This document shows, piece by piece, positions 1 to 11,400 of a stretch of DNA of 64,000 bases. The notes beneath the pieces were generated by a model. That model worked only from the letters and a program-made list of their open reading frames with translations. It made no database searches and was not told the DNA's origin. The translations under genes were made by a program, and so were the position numbers. Location: NCBI GenBank assembly GCA_027924585.1, contig BSBM01000190.1, positions 3,854,501 through 3,918,500 on the forward strand. Reading direction: 5' to 3'. Source of the DNA: Larix kaempferi (taxonomy: Eukaryota; Streptophyta; Pinopsida; Pinales; Pinaceae). The stretch's first letter is position 1. Each line of letters begins with the position of its first letter.

Positions 1-360
1 TCACATGAGTTGATCCACATCGATGGAGTGTGTTTAGGAGCCGCAACCAACAGCCAAGTTGAATATGATGCCGTGACTGGTCTCCTGGCCACAACTCTCC
101 AAATGAGCATACGTCACCTTAACGTTTTCTTGGACTCACAACTCCTTGTTTCCCAACTCAACAATGATTACCAGGTACGTGATCCCTGTCTTTTCATAAA
201 ATTCCCGCGCACTAAACAAATGGTTAGACAATTTGAATCCATTTCATTTACACATGTCCCAAGGAACCTCAATAGTGTAGCAGACCATATGGCCAACAAC
301 ATTCTAGACTGGCACACTAATCGCATTATACCCAAACAAAATGTGCATCCACATGCATAA
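1..360 (+). pseudogene. RNase H domain of an LTR retrotransposon (5'-truncated by window edge)
   Basis: The frame is open from the left edge to a stop at 358-360. It reads as the plant RNase H-like domain (RVT_3 type) at the end of pol. Acidic positions expected for RNase H are visible: Glu in 'NSQVEYDAV', Asp in 'FLDSQLLVSQLNN' and Asp in 'VADHMAN'. The segment 'HVPRNLNSVADHMAN' is typical of the domain's C-terminus. The domain would cut the RNA strand of the RNA/DNA hybrid during reverse transcription. Only the last ~115 residues are present, and RT would lie before the window. The end coincides with the start of a short tandem repeat, so the native C-terminus may be altered. Family assignment is by motif. 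Confidence 0.7.
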
Positions 361-560
361 CATGTGCCTCCACGGGCATAAACAAAAAATCAAAATGTGC
401 ATCCACGTGCCTCCACGGGCATATACAAAAAAAAAAATCAAAATGTTGCATCCACGTGCATAACATGTGCCTCCACGGGCATACAGAAAATCAAACATGC
501 CTCCACGGGCGAACATAAAGACAACAAGTGCATCCACGTGCATACACGACCATAAATCCA
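336..560. repeat. Short tandem repeat with CACGTG cores
   Basis: Three to four imperfect units of roughly 50-65 bp combine 'GCATCCACGTGCAT', 'CATGTGCCTCCACGGGCAT' and A-rich spacers. Several CACGTG (G-box-like) hexamers result from the repetition. It follows directly on the RNase H frame. No coding potential is credible; open frames on both strands are products of the repetition. Confidence 0.75.
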
Positions 561-705
561 AACATATATATACATATATATATAAACCATGATAGTCAAC
601 ATGTCATAGGTGCCCTCAGCACCCAATATACAAAAAATACATTAGCCGTACAAAAAAGTGCTTCCCCATATGCTCATCAGCATTTGGGGGTAGATACAAT
701 ATCAT

Positions 706-2119
706 CTAGTCATCAGGATCCATAAGCTCCTCTGGCGCCTCCTCCGCTGGCCCCGCTGGATCATGGCGAGCCCGAACTCTCCGCTCTACTGGCCCCGCTG
801 GATCATCCCGTAGATGGATCCTCCTCTCAGCCGGCCCTACCGGGTCATCCCGAACACCATCCCTGTGCTCGGCCACAAAAATCGCTGTCCTCAACAAAAT
901 CGACCGCCACTCACGCGGTGCACCGAAGCAACGCTCCACGATGTCCCGGTCCAAGTCTCTCCAGCCATCCTCAAGGAGTCCAGCTAGAATCATGTCAAAT
1001 GTCTATCTGACACCCTCTATGGCATCATCTCGAGGGCCAACCCCTTGCCCACGAGCCGCAAATCCTCCACCATGTGGAGGCGGTACTGCTGCAGGAGGTT
1101 GAGCAACCACCATTGCCCACCCCCGACGAGCCACGTAGTCGATCGGGGGTACATGACCAACATCTGCACAATGCAAGTAAACCATCATATACATATCTAA
1201 CTATAATCATAAACAAATCACATGATATAGTATAAAACAAACCACAAAACATACCGTCTAAACCCCAGGCCTGTCCCTGGGCTCGAGGCATTTCTGGGTC
1301 GCCTCGATAGTCCATGCCAGCATATGGGTAATCCTCAATCACCAGGGGCATCTGTTCCCACTGCTCATATACCTCCTCCATAAAAAACCCGCGGACACCA
1401 CCACCACCACGAGGCATCATATGCCCCCACCACACCATGCGCGGCTCGCTCACCAGACCATCACGAATGGGCACCCGTGGTCGCAAGGTCGGCACCCGCT
1501 CGAAGAAAAAACAACATAGAAAGGAGGCATAACAGAACTCCCCTCCCTCTCGACTGACCTTGTCTAGATCTCTCCGGACACCGGCCAGAAACAACTGACC
1601 CCATGCATAATAGGTCCCCCGAAGCACAGAGTCTACCATCATCGTTTGTCCCCCTAACAAACGATGTGGAGCCACGGCACCCAGCACCTGCAGCACACAT
1701 GCCCCAACAACCCTCATGTCCCACTCCCGTAGTGATCGCAGACTCAAAGCGCTATTCTGCAAAATGGCCCCATCAACACAAAAGGTCTGCAGCAAATCCT
1801 CCATATCAACACCTGGTGGGATCCTCGGCAGAAGATCTCCCACCTCCCCTAAACGAGGAAACCCAGTGAGAAAATATATATCTGTGAGGGTTATCTCCAA
1901 CCTCTGCCCCCCAATCATAAAAGCACCCTCTGCAGGCACCCACCAACTCACCCACTTGTTCAGGAGCCATCTCACTAAACACATTGGTGGGATCTGAGCG
2001 AACTTCAGAACTCCACTCACCGCCAGAGTCTGCCAGACCCCCGGATCAGTCTGAATCCTCTCCATCAGATCATCATCTATCTCCCGCTCTCGCCATGAAG
2101 TCAATGGTCTCCTCAACAT
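706..2119 (-). pseudogene. Plant mobile domain (PMD/MAIN-like) protein, two coding exons, one in-frame stop
   Basis: I read two coding exons: 2119-1255 and 1163-706. The intron has a GTATGT donor at 1254 and a TTGTGCAG acceptor at 1164, and joining keeps the frame. The protein is about 440 aa. Its body matches the plant mobile domain (aminotransferase-like PMD), with the hallmark 'TLTDIYFLTGFPRLGE' near residue 90, followed by conserved Trp/Arg-rich blocks. PMD proteins occur as host silencing factors (MAIN type) and as passengers on transposons. The C-terminus carries three ~17-residue repeats around 'RDDPAGPAERR'. One TAG at 1003-1005 interrupts exon 2 at a probable Gln codon (CAG to TAG). 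The first ATG is placed directly after a TTTTTTGGCAG acceptor (2121). An open frame continues upstream to 2611 but starts almost on top of the TATA box, so I take that stretch as leader and intron. Confidence 0.7.
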
Positions 2120-2120
2120 C

Positions 2121-2500
2121 CTGCCAAAAAACAAAGAAATTTTTAGCACCTGGGAAAAATTTTCAAAATACAACATTGCGGCTTTTCCATCAAAAGCTGC
2201 GATGATCATCGCGGCTTCCACACAAAAACCCACGATGATCATCGCGGGTATTGGCCAGACAGTCGCGATGAACATCGCGACTGTCTCCCACGAACTCGCG
2301 ATGAACATCGCGGGTTCCAACCTCACAGTCGCGATGAACATCGCGACTGTCAGCCTAAAACCCACGCGGTTCATCGCGGGAAGAGACCCGAAACCCGCGA
2401 TATTCCATGTTGGAAGGTCAACGTGGAATTTCACGGCCTTCGGGGGCCCGCCGCCAAACAAAAAAGACATAATTGAAAAGGCTAAGGCAAATAGAGTTAC
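2121..2500 (-). other. Probable 5'-UTR intron of the mobile-domain gene
   Basis: On the minus strand the donor TTTCAG|GTAACT lies at 2501/2500 and the acceptor TTTTTTGGCAG| at 2121. The coding exon starts one base later, with ATG at 2119. The intron contains the 33-bp palindromic array. The same stretch is open in the coding frame, so an unspliced extended protein cannot be excluded. Confidence 0.5.
2165..2410. repeat. 33-bp-period tandem array of palindromes (CGCGATG-AWC-ATCGCG)
   Basis: Units are centred at about 2172, 2205, 2238, 2271, 2304, 2337, 2370 and 2403, a constant 33-bp period. The core is CGCGATGAACATCGCG or GCGATGATCATCGC; the latter is a perfect palindrome. At 2258-2285 the inverted repeat extends to 12-bp arms around GAAC. 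The outer units (first and last) are degenerate. Because 33 is a multiple of three and units are palindromic, both strands encode similar 11-residue repeats ('TVAMFIATV' minus, 'TVAMNIATV' plus). Confidence 0.9.
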
Positions 2501-2624
2501 CTGAAACTCGCAGAATCGAAAACCAATGGTCAAATCTCCCAGAAATCGAGAAAGAGCTCTGACTGCTCTGCCAAACTCGCGCGTAACAATGACACGGCAT
2601 ATGGGCCCCATGCCCTATTTATAG
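2501..2624 (-). promoter_or_regulatory. TATA box and leader of the mobile-domain gene
   Basis: The minus strand reads CTATAAATAGGG at about 2626-2615, a canonical plant TATA box. Transcription would be expected near 2590, giving a ~90-nt first leader exon ending at the GTAACT donor (2500). The ATG at 2611 is too close to the TATA box to be in the transcript. Confidence 0.55.
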
Positions 2625-2773
2625 AAATTCCACCATTTTTCAAACAACCATTCCGGTCTCATACGACGTCCGTTTCTCAAACCGTTTGTACCATTGGAAT
2701 CAGCACATCGAGAACTTCATGATAGATCTTTCTGTTTCCTGTTTTCATCAGGTCCATTTTTTGGATGCCCTAG

Positions 2774-3640
2774 TCACCTCGATTTGCGTGCCACATCGGC
2801 CGTTGCCCATTTTCAATGAGCCTTATATCGCCGAATTCAGTTTTCCGCGCTCGTGATGATGCTTGAGATCATTTCTCGCTCTCACACCTAGATTTTTTGG
2901 GCATTTTTCCATGCCCCCCCTCGTCACCTCAGTTTACGTGCCACATCGATCGACGTCCGTTTTTGATGAACCTTATATCGTCGGATTCAGTTTTTCGTGC
3001 TCGTGATGATGCTTGAAATCATTTCTTGCTCTCACGCCCAGATTTTTTGGGCATTTTTCCATGCCCCCCTCGTCGCCTCGGTTTACGTGCCACATCGGTT
3101 GGTGTCCATTTTTGATGAGTCTTATATTGCCGGATTAAGTTTTTCACGCTCGTGAGGATGCTTGAGATCATTTCTCTCCCTCATGCTCATATTTTTTGGG
3201 CATTTTTTCATGCACCCCTCGTCACCTCGGTTTGTGTGCCACATCGATCAGCATCCGTTTTTGACGACCTTTATATCCCCAGATTCAGTTTTCCGCGCTC
3301 GTGATGATGCTTGAGATCGTTTCTCGCTCTCACCTTTAGATTTTTAGGGCATTTTTCCATGCCCCCCTCGTCACCTCAATTTGCGTGCCACATCGGCTGG
3401 CATTCGTTTTTGACGACCTTTATATCGCCAGATTCAGTTTTTCGTGCTTGTGACGATGCTTGAGATCATTTCTCGCTCTCACGCCTAGATTTTTAGGGCA
3501 TTTTTCCATGCCCCCTCGTCGCCTTGGTTTGCGTGCCACATCGACCGTCGTCCGTTGTTTACAATCTTTATGTCACCGGATCCAGTATTCCGCACACATG
3601 ATGATGCTTGAGACCTTTTCTCGCTCCCATCAATCCCTTT
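2774..3640. repeat. ~150-bp tandem repeat, six copies
   Basis: A unit beginning near TCACCTCGGTTTGCGTGCC recurs at 2774, 2924, 3073, 3222, 3371 and 3519 (spacing 148-150 bp). Each unit also contains 'CCTTATATCG', 'GATGATGCTTGAGATC' and 'GGGCATTTTTCCATGC'. Copies differ by scattered substitutions, and the last one degenerates near 3640. The array lies directly upstream of the minus-strand mobile-domain promoter. Confidence 0.9.
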
Positions 3641-4250
3641 TTTGTTTGGTATAATTTTATCCCTTTTTCAGGCCGAGCAATTCCTTTTACGAAAAAGGCA
3701 CTTAGGGAGTTTCTGTTAAGCTCTTTTCTGACTCCTAAAACAATGAAAAGATCACCGAGCAATCTTGCTTCCTTTCATGCTTGCTAAATGTATTTGAAAG
3801 GGCGTCTACCTGGTATAAGTTTACCCCTTTTCCGGACCTTGTAGACTAATTACGAAAAAGGAATACTCTAGTCACATCGGCTAGAAGAGTTCTCCATGTG
3901 CATCATTTTATGTTGTTTCGGGCCTTGGAGACTAACTTACGAAAAAGAACACCAATGGAGTCCAATTACCGTTTTCAGACTCTCTAAAAATGAAAGCGAC
4001 CACGAGCAATCACCATCCTGGGCTCGTAAAACCAATAGGACAGTAATCATAACCACTGCAGAGTCTTCTTATTGTTTTCAGACTCCTTAAAAATGAAAGC
4101 ACCAATGAGCACGAACAGTCTTGGGCTCACAAAATCCATAGGACAGTACCATTTCAGAGCACACGTTTATCCCTTCTTGGAGCTCATTAAAACTACGAAG
4201 AAGGACCCAATGGTGCTTCTTGGTGCCACAACAGATCACGTCTACTCATA
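3640..4250. repeat. Degenerate ~100-bp repeats
   Basis: Related blocks recur, for example 'GTTTTCAGACTC..TAAAAATGAAAGC' at about 3971 and 4073, and 'ACGAAAAAGG' blocks at about 3690, 3855 and 3940. 'ACCAATAGGACAGTA' and 'ATCCATAGGACAGTA' occur at the same phase. No coding frame is convincing. It probably belongs to the same non-coding upstream region as the 150-bp array. Confidence 0.6.
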
Positions 4251-5388
4251 GGGCAGCTTCCCCATTTTGGTCGCCTTTGTTCAGAGTATTCTATAGTATG
4301 TCATCCTGAGAATCCCTCGACAGCACCCATCAGCTTGACCCCCCCAGAGTCAAACATACCCTTCAGTCCTTCAAAGCAGTGATACCCACACCTACAAGTC
4401 AGTTCCTTACGCTGCGAGGTCAACCATGCCATTATGCTTTGAACAAAGGAAGTTTGAGTCTTCCCATTATGACCCCAGTTACTTCCCATCCCCACAAGTA
4501 TGTCAGTCCTAACATCAGTACTACCACACTTCAGTTCTACACCTCGCGCTCCTATCAAGGAAACATCATTGCCTTGTTAGTTGCTGGTCTCCCTCTGTCG
4601 ACGACAACCAAATTTATTCCAGAGGATAGACCTAGAGGTCCTTGTGTCTTGGACTCATCACCATTTATGATGAGTGCCTACGAATCATTTTGAGAGGAGT
4701 CCTCAGTGCCTCTCCAAATGGTTGTTTCTCACATGCTTGACGTCAACACCTTGATCACATTGTTGAGACTCGCACAGGGTATTGGTCCGTTCAGTTATTA
4801 GTCGAAGACCCCGGATACCTCCCGACTCTTCCACATTTGAGAGTATACTGATAGAAACAACCAGTTCCATTTTTTCTATAGATATCCGGGTTGCGTATGG
4901 CGACAGTATTGAGATGTACCCTAGTTTCATACTCCCTCGAGTATGCAGTTACAAATACTTCTCAGAGAGACTCTTTGTCATTGAGTCCCTACAGATGTTG
5001 GACACCTTCAGTTTCAGCAGTTCAACAGTTATTCCAGTGTATCAGTTATTGAGATCAGTCATGTTATGATCATAAGTATATCCCAAAATAATGTCCCCTT
5101 TGGACCATTATGATGTACCAGTAGATTCTTTATGTATTAGATCCCCCTTCTTGGGACTAATTGTTATGTATATGTCTTGATACGAGCATGGGTATGCCCG
5201 CCTCGTCCATTATCAGAGATTATTCCTCATTCATATTGAGGCCATGTAACATTTGTTTAGTTTTTGCAGCTTCCAAGGTCCGTGGATCCAGACTCCAAAT
5301 GGTCTCTTCTCCTCCCCAAACCCTAGAAAAAAGACAAAAGAACTATGATGTCTATCGGCCATACGATGAGCTCCTGCCCTCACACATC
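4250..5388. other. Unassigned stretch, probably retrotransposon 3' region
   Basis: Open frames of 85-104 codons occur on both strands, but none shows a recognisable domain or convincing composition. The stretch runs into a polypurine-tract-like motif and an LTR start at about 5400. It is therefore probably the non-coding or decayed 3' internal part of the plus-strand element whose RNase H is at 1-360. Confidence 0.3.
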
Positions 5389-6073
5389 AGGGGGCAATCT
5401 GTTAATACCCAAAAAGTGCTCACTAGCTCATTTCCCTATTTCACATGACCCATTTGTCCACTTTTTCACCATTTGAGCCTCTGAAGCCAACAAAAGGTCA
5501 CCAAAAGGCCTTAATACACCCCTTTTTCCACTCAAAATGAGTATTTTTCCTAAAAAAGCATAAAAAACCCTAAAAAAGGGTCCAAAATTCATAAAGTATT
5601 AAAAAGGGAATAAAAATAATAAAAATATTCAAAAAAGGAAAAAGGAGAGAAAAGTACCTAAACCATGTTGGTCAATACCATTGGTTTCCACAAAACCACA
5701 ATGGTATTCCCCACCACCAAAACCTATAAAAAGGTGGTAGGGGCTCCTCATTTCACATCCATCCATCTTCCTATCCTCATGCTGCCAAAATCTCCCTTGA
5801 GTTTTTGGCCATTGTAGCTACCTTGGAGAAAGGACCCTTTGGAGTTTGGAACTGCTCACCATTGGAGTTTCTCAACTATCTTCATCACTTGGAGGTATTA
5901 TTATTGCAAGCACTTGCTTGCCCCCATTTTCAATACAAAGTTATTTTCTATATTTCTTGTTCTTGTTTTTTAATTCAAAAGTTTATTATGATATGCACAT
6001 GCTAGCTTAGTTTTAGATTTAGATTTAGTTTATTGTTTTTGCTTAATATTGAAACTGCTGCTACTAGTTAGCA
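5389..6073 (+). mobile_element. 3' LTR with polypurine tract
   Basis: A purine run (AGGGGGCAAT, 5389-5398) is followed by TGTTAATACC at 5400, the usual PPT/LTR junction. A TATA box (TATAAAAA, 5725-5732) lies in the right place for U3/R. A plausible end is ...TAGTTAGCA at 6073. No second LTR copy is in the window, so the length (~675 bp) is an estimate and the 3' boundary is uncertain. Confidence 0.5.
5725..5732 (+). promoter_or_regulatory. LTR TATA box
   Basis: TATAAAAA lies in a GC-richer context within the LTR that starts at 5400. It points toward the DDE-like gene 520 bp downstream, so read-through transcription of that gene from this LTR is possible. This is inference. Confidence 0.5.
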
Positions 6074-6254
6074 GGTGCCCATAGCACTAAGCTTGGTTGC
6101 AAAACCAAGCCAACACTCTTACAAAATTTTTATAAGGTGAAGTAAATTTCAGTTCATGTTTTTATAAATTCCGTAAATGTTTTTAAATCTTAATTTATTT
6201 ATTTTTACTATAATGTAATGATTTTTTAATTTATCATCTACAGATTAAACAATC

Positions 6255-9200
6255 ATGGGAAATAAGAGACAACGCAAAAAAAAAGGTGATCGTAAACATG
6301 ATGATGATGGTAATAGAGAGAAACAAAAACTCAGATATATTGCCAAAAAACAAATGGTTGCCGAAACGGAAGAGAGAACTATTGAAGATATAAATACAGA
6401 TTTACATGATAATGTTGAAGAGATGAAAATTGAAAATAGAGTACAAGAAGAACAAATTGAAGTTGAAAAGAACATTGTAAAAGATGTAAATAGTGATTTA
6501 CATGCTAATGTCGATGAAGTCAATATTGAAGATCAAGTTCAAGATCCAGAAATTGGACCTGGTATGTATATATCATATATTTTCCAAATTCATTTTTTTA
6601 TAATGAATTTTATTTTTGGATATATATTAAATTAAATTTAACTTGATGTATAGGTACTTTTACCATTGATGATGAAATGTTAGAAGACATTGATTGTGAC
6701 AAATATGGAGAAAAACTACCAATACATGTTGCACGATATCGTGCTACAAAATTTTATAATGAAGTTCTCAAGGATTACTCAATAGCAGGACAAACACAAA
6801 TTTTGAGATGTTTATTACTGTCCAAGAAGTTAGAAGGTGCTACATCATTATTGGGTATTGACAAAGTGACAAAAGAGTCGAAATTGAAACAAAATGTGAT
6901 GGAAAATATAGATGATGCAATAAAAAAATTTGGAAAATCTATGAAGAAAGATATCAGTGCTGCACGTAAAGCAATCCATACAGCAATTCTTTCAGCTAGT
7001 ACTAAACAAAAGCGTTTGACAACAGAACTAGCAAAAGCAATTGGAACATCAAGAAAGACATTATACAAACATAGCAAATTCAGAATGCAAATAGATGAAA
7101 ATAATGAACTTGCTTGCTGGGAAATTATTTGTATACAACCTTACAAAGATAGATTGGGAGCAGGTGTTAAAGATATTGTACGAGAATATTGGTTGGAACA
7201 TGCTCGAGTTTCACCAAATTCAAGAGATGTGATACGCAAAAGAATATCACGAAATATATATGAAAGCCAACCAAAACATATAATGGACATGACACAAGTA
7301 CAATTGTTCAATAAATTCAAGGAAGATCATCGTGGAATTAATATATCAATCACTACATTTGTGCAACAAAAACCATGGTATGTTAGACCTATTACTATAC
7401 GTGATACATGTTGTTGCCGTTATCATGTGCAATTTCAGTTATATTATGACACGTTTCTTGAATTTGGTAAAATGTTTTGGACAAATTCACCACCTCCGCC
7501 CACAATACGTGAATTCATATCTCAAATTTTATGTGAGAGAAATCACGATGAAGTATTTTATTCAAAGAAATGTGTTAGTGGAAAACATTATCATCATTGT
7601 GGAAATCTGGTGCTATTCCACAATAAATATCCTATCGATAATGATCAATCGTTGTCAAATGTAAATGTTGATTGGAGGAGATACGAATACATGAGTTATA
7701 GTACAAGTTCTAGTGATTCACATTCCAAAATAATTGATTTGCTAGAAGACAAGATATGCGTAACAGATTTTCTCAAAAAATTTGAAAGAGAAATTTATAA
7801 ATACACCCAGCATTCACATAGAGCACGATAGCAAGATCTTCAATTCAAATAGTCTCGTAAAATTTTTCCACCCGGAACAATTTTGTCCGTGGTTGATTTT
7901 GCTGAAAACTATACATTTGCTGCACAAAAAGAGAAACAGAGTGAATACTATCACTCTGAACAAGTTTCGATATTTGTCCATGTTGTATATAGACATTCTC
8001 AACAGGATATTGATGGCATTGAAAGCACATGTGACAATCGGGATGTGATTAAAGAATATCACTTCTATATCAGCGATGATCGTACACACGATACACATTT
8101 TGTTCAACATTGTATAGAAAATATTTTCTATGACTCACTGAAAAACGCGAAGTTAAATTCAATGAGCATTGGATATGGTCTGATGGATGTGCGGGTCAAT
8201 TTAAATTTTCACGATCATTTTTTTGGTTATGTCGACTTCATAAAGCGCTGAACATTAAACATCGCTGGAATTTCTTTGAAACTGGGCATGGAAAAGGTGA
8301 ACATGATGGTGTAGGAGCATGCGTAAAAAGAGCACTTCGAAGATGGCAAATGAACTATTCTTCTGCACGGTTTCATTCAGCTGCAGAGGTTGTCCAATGG
8401 TGTCAATTAAATCTAAGCCATGATTATCATCAACAATCAAAAGATGTGCACAGGTATGTACACTATTTTTTTAATTTATATTATTTCTTGAAATTTAAAA
8501 AAATGTATGTACTTAAACATGTACACTAACATTAAAAGTTGTTCTTTGAAAGTGATTCATCATTTATTTTGTAGGTTTTTTTTGGCATGTTGGGATCCAA
8601 GATATAAATAGATCAATATCATACGATGCTAGCACCATACATGGGACTAGAGATTTTCACTCTATTCAAACAAAAGCCTTCCAAAACATTTATGCATTTG
8701 ACAGTAGAAAGCAATCATGTTTTTGTCATATTTGCATTGAAAATATTGAATCTACAGAAGTTTGTGAAAACATAACGAACAACTACGTGAAACATTGGAA
8801 ACACACAGAAATTAATCCTAAAGGAAAAATGCCACTAGCAAGCATTGAAGAATTAGAATCAGAAGATATAGCAATATCATCTGATGGCGATAGAATTTCA
8901 GATCTCGTAAGAGAAGGTAATGATCAAATACCATTGTTTTGTCAATTGTTCATTCTTGTCATTCACCTTATACACATGTATATTAGTCAATTTAATTGAA
9001 TTAAAAATCCTAACATCAATTGTAATTTGCACAGGAGATGTTTTTGCTGTGATTGCACCTGTCGACAATAGCAAAAATGTGAAGTATTATTTGATGCGAT
9101 GCACTGAAGAAAAAATGAAGTTATTGGAAGATTACAATGACAACGGATATACATACGAACGAGGATCCATCATTTTAAAGGGCTATTTTTTTCAACAAAC

Positions 9201-9402
9201 CCATATGACTCAAAATTATGTCTACTTTCAGGATTATGAACTTGATGTCATATGTTGTCAATATAGCCATTTAGTATGTGCATCTAGAATAAAATTGGTT
9301 CAAGTTCCATAGAAAAAACAATTAAAAAATAAGAAATGGAAACTGTCCAAATATGACCATGAATGGATAATTGAAGACATCATTCCATTGCGATGTTTTT
9401 AA
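6255..9402 (+). pseudogene. DDE-like transposase gene, four exons, damaged
   Basis: Exons by splice sites: 6255-6561, 6654-8453, 8575-8916 and 9035-9402 (about 940 codons). Donors are GTATGTAT, GTATGTAC and GTAATG; the three acceptors are TGTATAG, TTTTGTAG and TGCACAG. The N-terminus is Lys/Asp/Glu-rich. A helix-turn-helix-like stretch ('ELAKAIGTSRKTLYKHSK') and a Cys cluster ('RDTCCCRYHVQF') follow. The putative catalytic core has Asp in 'VVDFAENY' (7895-7897), Asp in 'WSDGCAGQFK' (8182-8184) and Glu/Asp in 'GHGKGEHDGVGA' (8299-8307). A Cys/His segment follows ('CFCHIC'). Damage: TAG at 7829 and 7844, a 1-nt frameshift between about 8110 and 8160, another near 8580, and TAG at about 9310. 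I recall similar proteins in other plants and animals but know no family name. It does not look like hAT, MULE, CACTA, PIF or KDZ. Confidence 0.65.
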
Positions 9403-9539
9403 AACTATATATTTAAAATTAATTGATCGATGGTTTTGTCGATGTCATTGTCAAATGTGTATAATATTTTCTTTTATTTTTATGTTTATGATCTTGAAAA
9501 GAACTATAATATATAAAAGTTTAAATAATCGTATTCTAG

Positions 9540-9905
9540 TATGCTGAAATTTGAATTCAAAAATTATTTGATATTGAAAACTTCAATGTGTAAAATTTTT
9601 GACTTAATTCTGTTTGAAATGCTTTATTCGGGTCCCCATATGTCTATTAGACCACTTAAGGGATGAGATAACGGATCTGTGGTTATCGCCACTCTCCGCC
9701 CCGAATCTTTAATTTAAAATATCGCTTGTAGAAAATTATTTGGTAACGAAAACTTGAATGTATAAAATTTGTCTTAATTCTGTCTGAAATACTTTATTCA
9801 CGTGGACCCATATTTCTATTAGACCAATTAAATGATGAGATCTAACGGATCTGTAATTGTCGCCACTCTCCGCCCCAAATCTTTAATTTAAAATATCGCT
9901 TGTGC
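9540..9905. repeat. Tandem duplication, ~185-bp unit
   Basis: Two adjacent copies share 'GAAAACTT.AATGT.TAAAATTT', 'TATTAGACCA', 'CGCCACTCTCCGCCCC' and 'TCTTTAATTTAAAATATCGCTTGT', ending near 9720 and 9905. They sit just beyond the end of the transposase gene. They may be subterminal repeats of the same element; no matching copy was seen on the other side. Confidence 0.75.
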
Positions 9906-9917
9906 AAGTTCACATAA

Positions 9918-10153
9918 CTGAAATCATGGCAAATGGAGACAACGATTATTTGATTTTTAATCACAAGAAAAAATTTCAGGATTGTGAAGCTTATGCTAAA
10001 TTAGAGAAATGATTGTTTACAACAAATCGATGAAAATTCATCAAATTGTTGTTTAAAATCATTGCTCTAATTTAGCACAAACTTCACAATCCTATAATCT
10101 TTGCTTACGATTAGAAAACAAAAAACCGTTATCCCCATTTGCCATGATTTCAG
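9918..10153. repeat. ~236-bp foldback (inverted repeat) with mirrored small ORFs
   Basis: The left arm begins CTGAAATCATGGCAAATGG (9918). The right arm ends with its complement, CCATTTGCCATGATTTCAG (10153). Pairing continues inward with scattered mismatches to a centre near 10035. Each arm, read outside-in, starts with ATG (9925 plus, 10146 minus) and encodes a ~28-residue frame beginning 'MANGDN' and ending 'AKLE' plus one residue and TGA. The right arm also has an internal TAG. The structure could be a foldback MITE, a hairpin RNA source, or an inverted duplication of a gene start. Confidence 0.8.
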
Positions 10154-10219
10154 CCGCATCAAATGTACCTAAACATTGAAAGTAAAAATTATTAATTAAA
10201 AATCCATATATCAAAATTT

Positions 10220-11400
10220 GAACAAATAATATTATTTATTTTTCAAACTTCCTAAAATTTGAACTTAACATGTGTTCACTTTTAAACTTCCTAGTTCATC
10301 CATATTTCTATCAAAACTTCTAACATTCATAAACTTCTTAACATTTAAAGATAACATTTGAATGTGTTCTTAACATTCATTTTAAACTTCCTAATTCATC
10401 CATATTTTTATCAAAACGTATACAACATTCATAATCTTCCTAACATTCTTAAGTTTCATAATATTCATAAACTTCCTATTTCATCCATATTTCTATCAAA
10501 ACTTCTATCATTCCTAAAACTTCATAACATTCAAAGTTAACATTCATGTTCTTAAATTTCATTTTTAAACTTCCTAATTCATCCATATTTTCATCAAAAC
10601 TTCAAACATTCCTAAACTTCCTAACATTCCTAAAATTTAAACTCAACATATGTTCATTTTTAAACTTCCTCATTCATCCATGTATCTCTTTCAAAGCTAT
10701 AACATTCAAAAATTTGACATTCATGTTCTTAGCATTCATTTTAAAGTTCCTAGTTTGTCCATATTTCCATCGAAACTTATATAACATTCATAATCTTCCT
10801 AACATTCATAAGTTTCGTAACATTCCTAAACTTCCTATTTCATCCATATTTCTATCAAAACTTCTAACATTCCTAAAACTTCATAACATTCAAAAATAAC
10901 ATTCATGTTCTTAAATTTCATTTTTAAACTTTATAGTTCATCCATATTTTCATCAAAACTTCAAACATTCCTAAACTTTCTAACATCTCTAAAATTTGAA
11001 CTCAACATGTTTTCACTTTTAAACTTTCCTGGTTCATCCATGTATCAAAACTTCTAACATTCCTAAACATCCTAACGTTCAAAGATAACATTCATGTTCA
11101 AAGATAACATTCATGTTCTTAGTATTCATTTTTAAACTTCCTGATTCATCCATATTTCTATCAAAACTTCTAACAAATTATTAAACTTCCTAACATTCAA
11201 AGATAACATTCTTGTTCTTAATATATTCAATCTTAACATGCATTCATGTTTCAATCAAAACTTCTTCATTTATGAACTTTAAACCTATGTTCATCCATAA
11301 CATTTCTTAAACTTCATAATATTCAAGAATGTCATGTTCTTAACATTCATTTTTACATATTCATTCATTCATTTAAACATACAAATACATATTCTAAACC
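10220..11400. repeat. AT-rich degenerate tandem repeat with ~360-bp higher-order period
   Basis: Short motifs ('CTTCCTAACATTCCTAAA', 'TTCATCCATATTT.TATCAAAACTTC', 'AACATTCATGTTCTTA') are iterated throughout. A longer block containing several of them recurs about 359 bp apart (for example 10481 and 10840). Open frames of 60-117 codons are by-products. It separates the converging 3' ends of the transposase gene and the 11.66-13.89 kb gene. Confidence 0.8.

Noticed and set aside
6085-6112. Hairpin GCTTGGTT-GCAA-AACCAAGC as a terminator
   Set aside because: A short stem without context; the genome is eukaryotic and such hairpins do not terminate transcription there.
10358-10899. Plus-strand frames rich in Phe, Leu and Asn
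   Set aside because: They arise from the AT-rich tandem repeat and carry no domain or start context.
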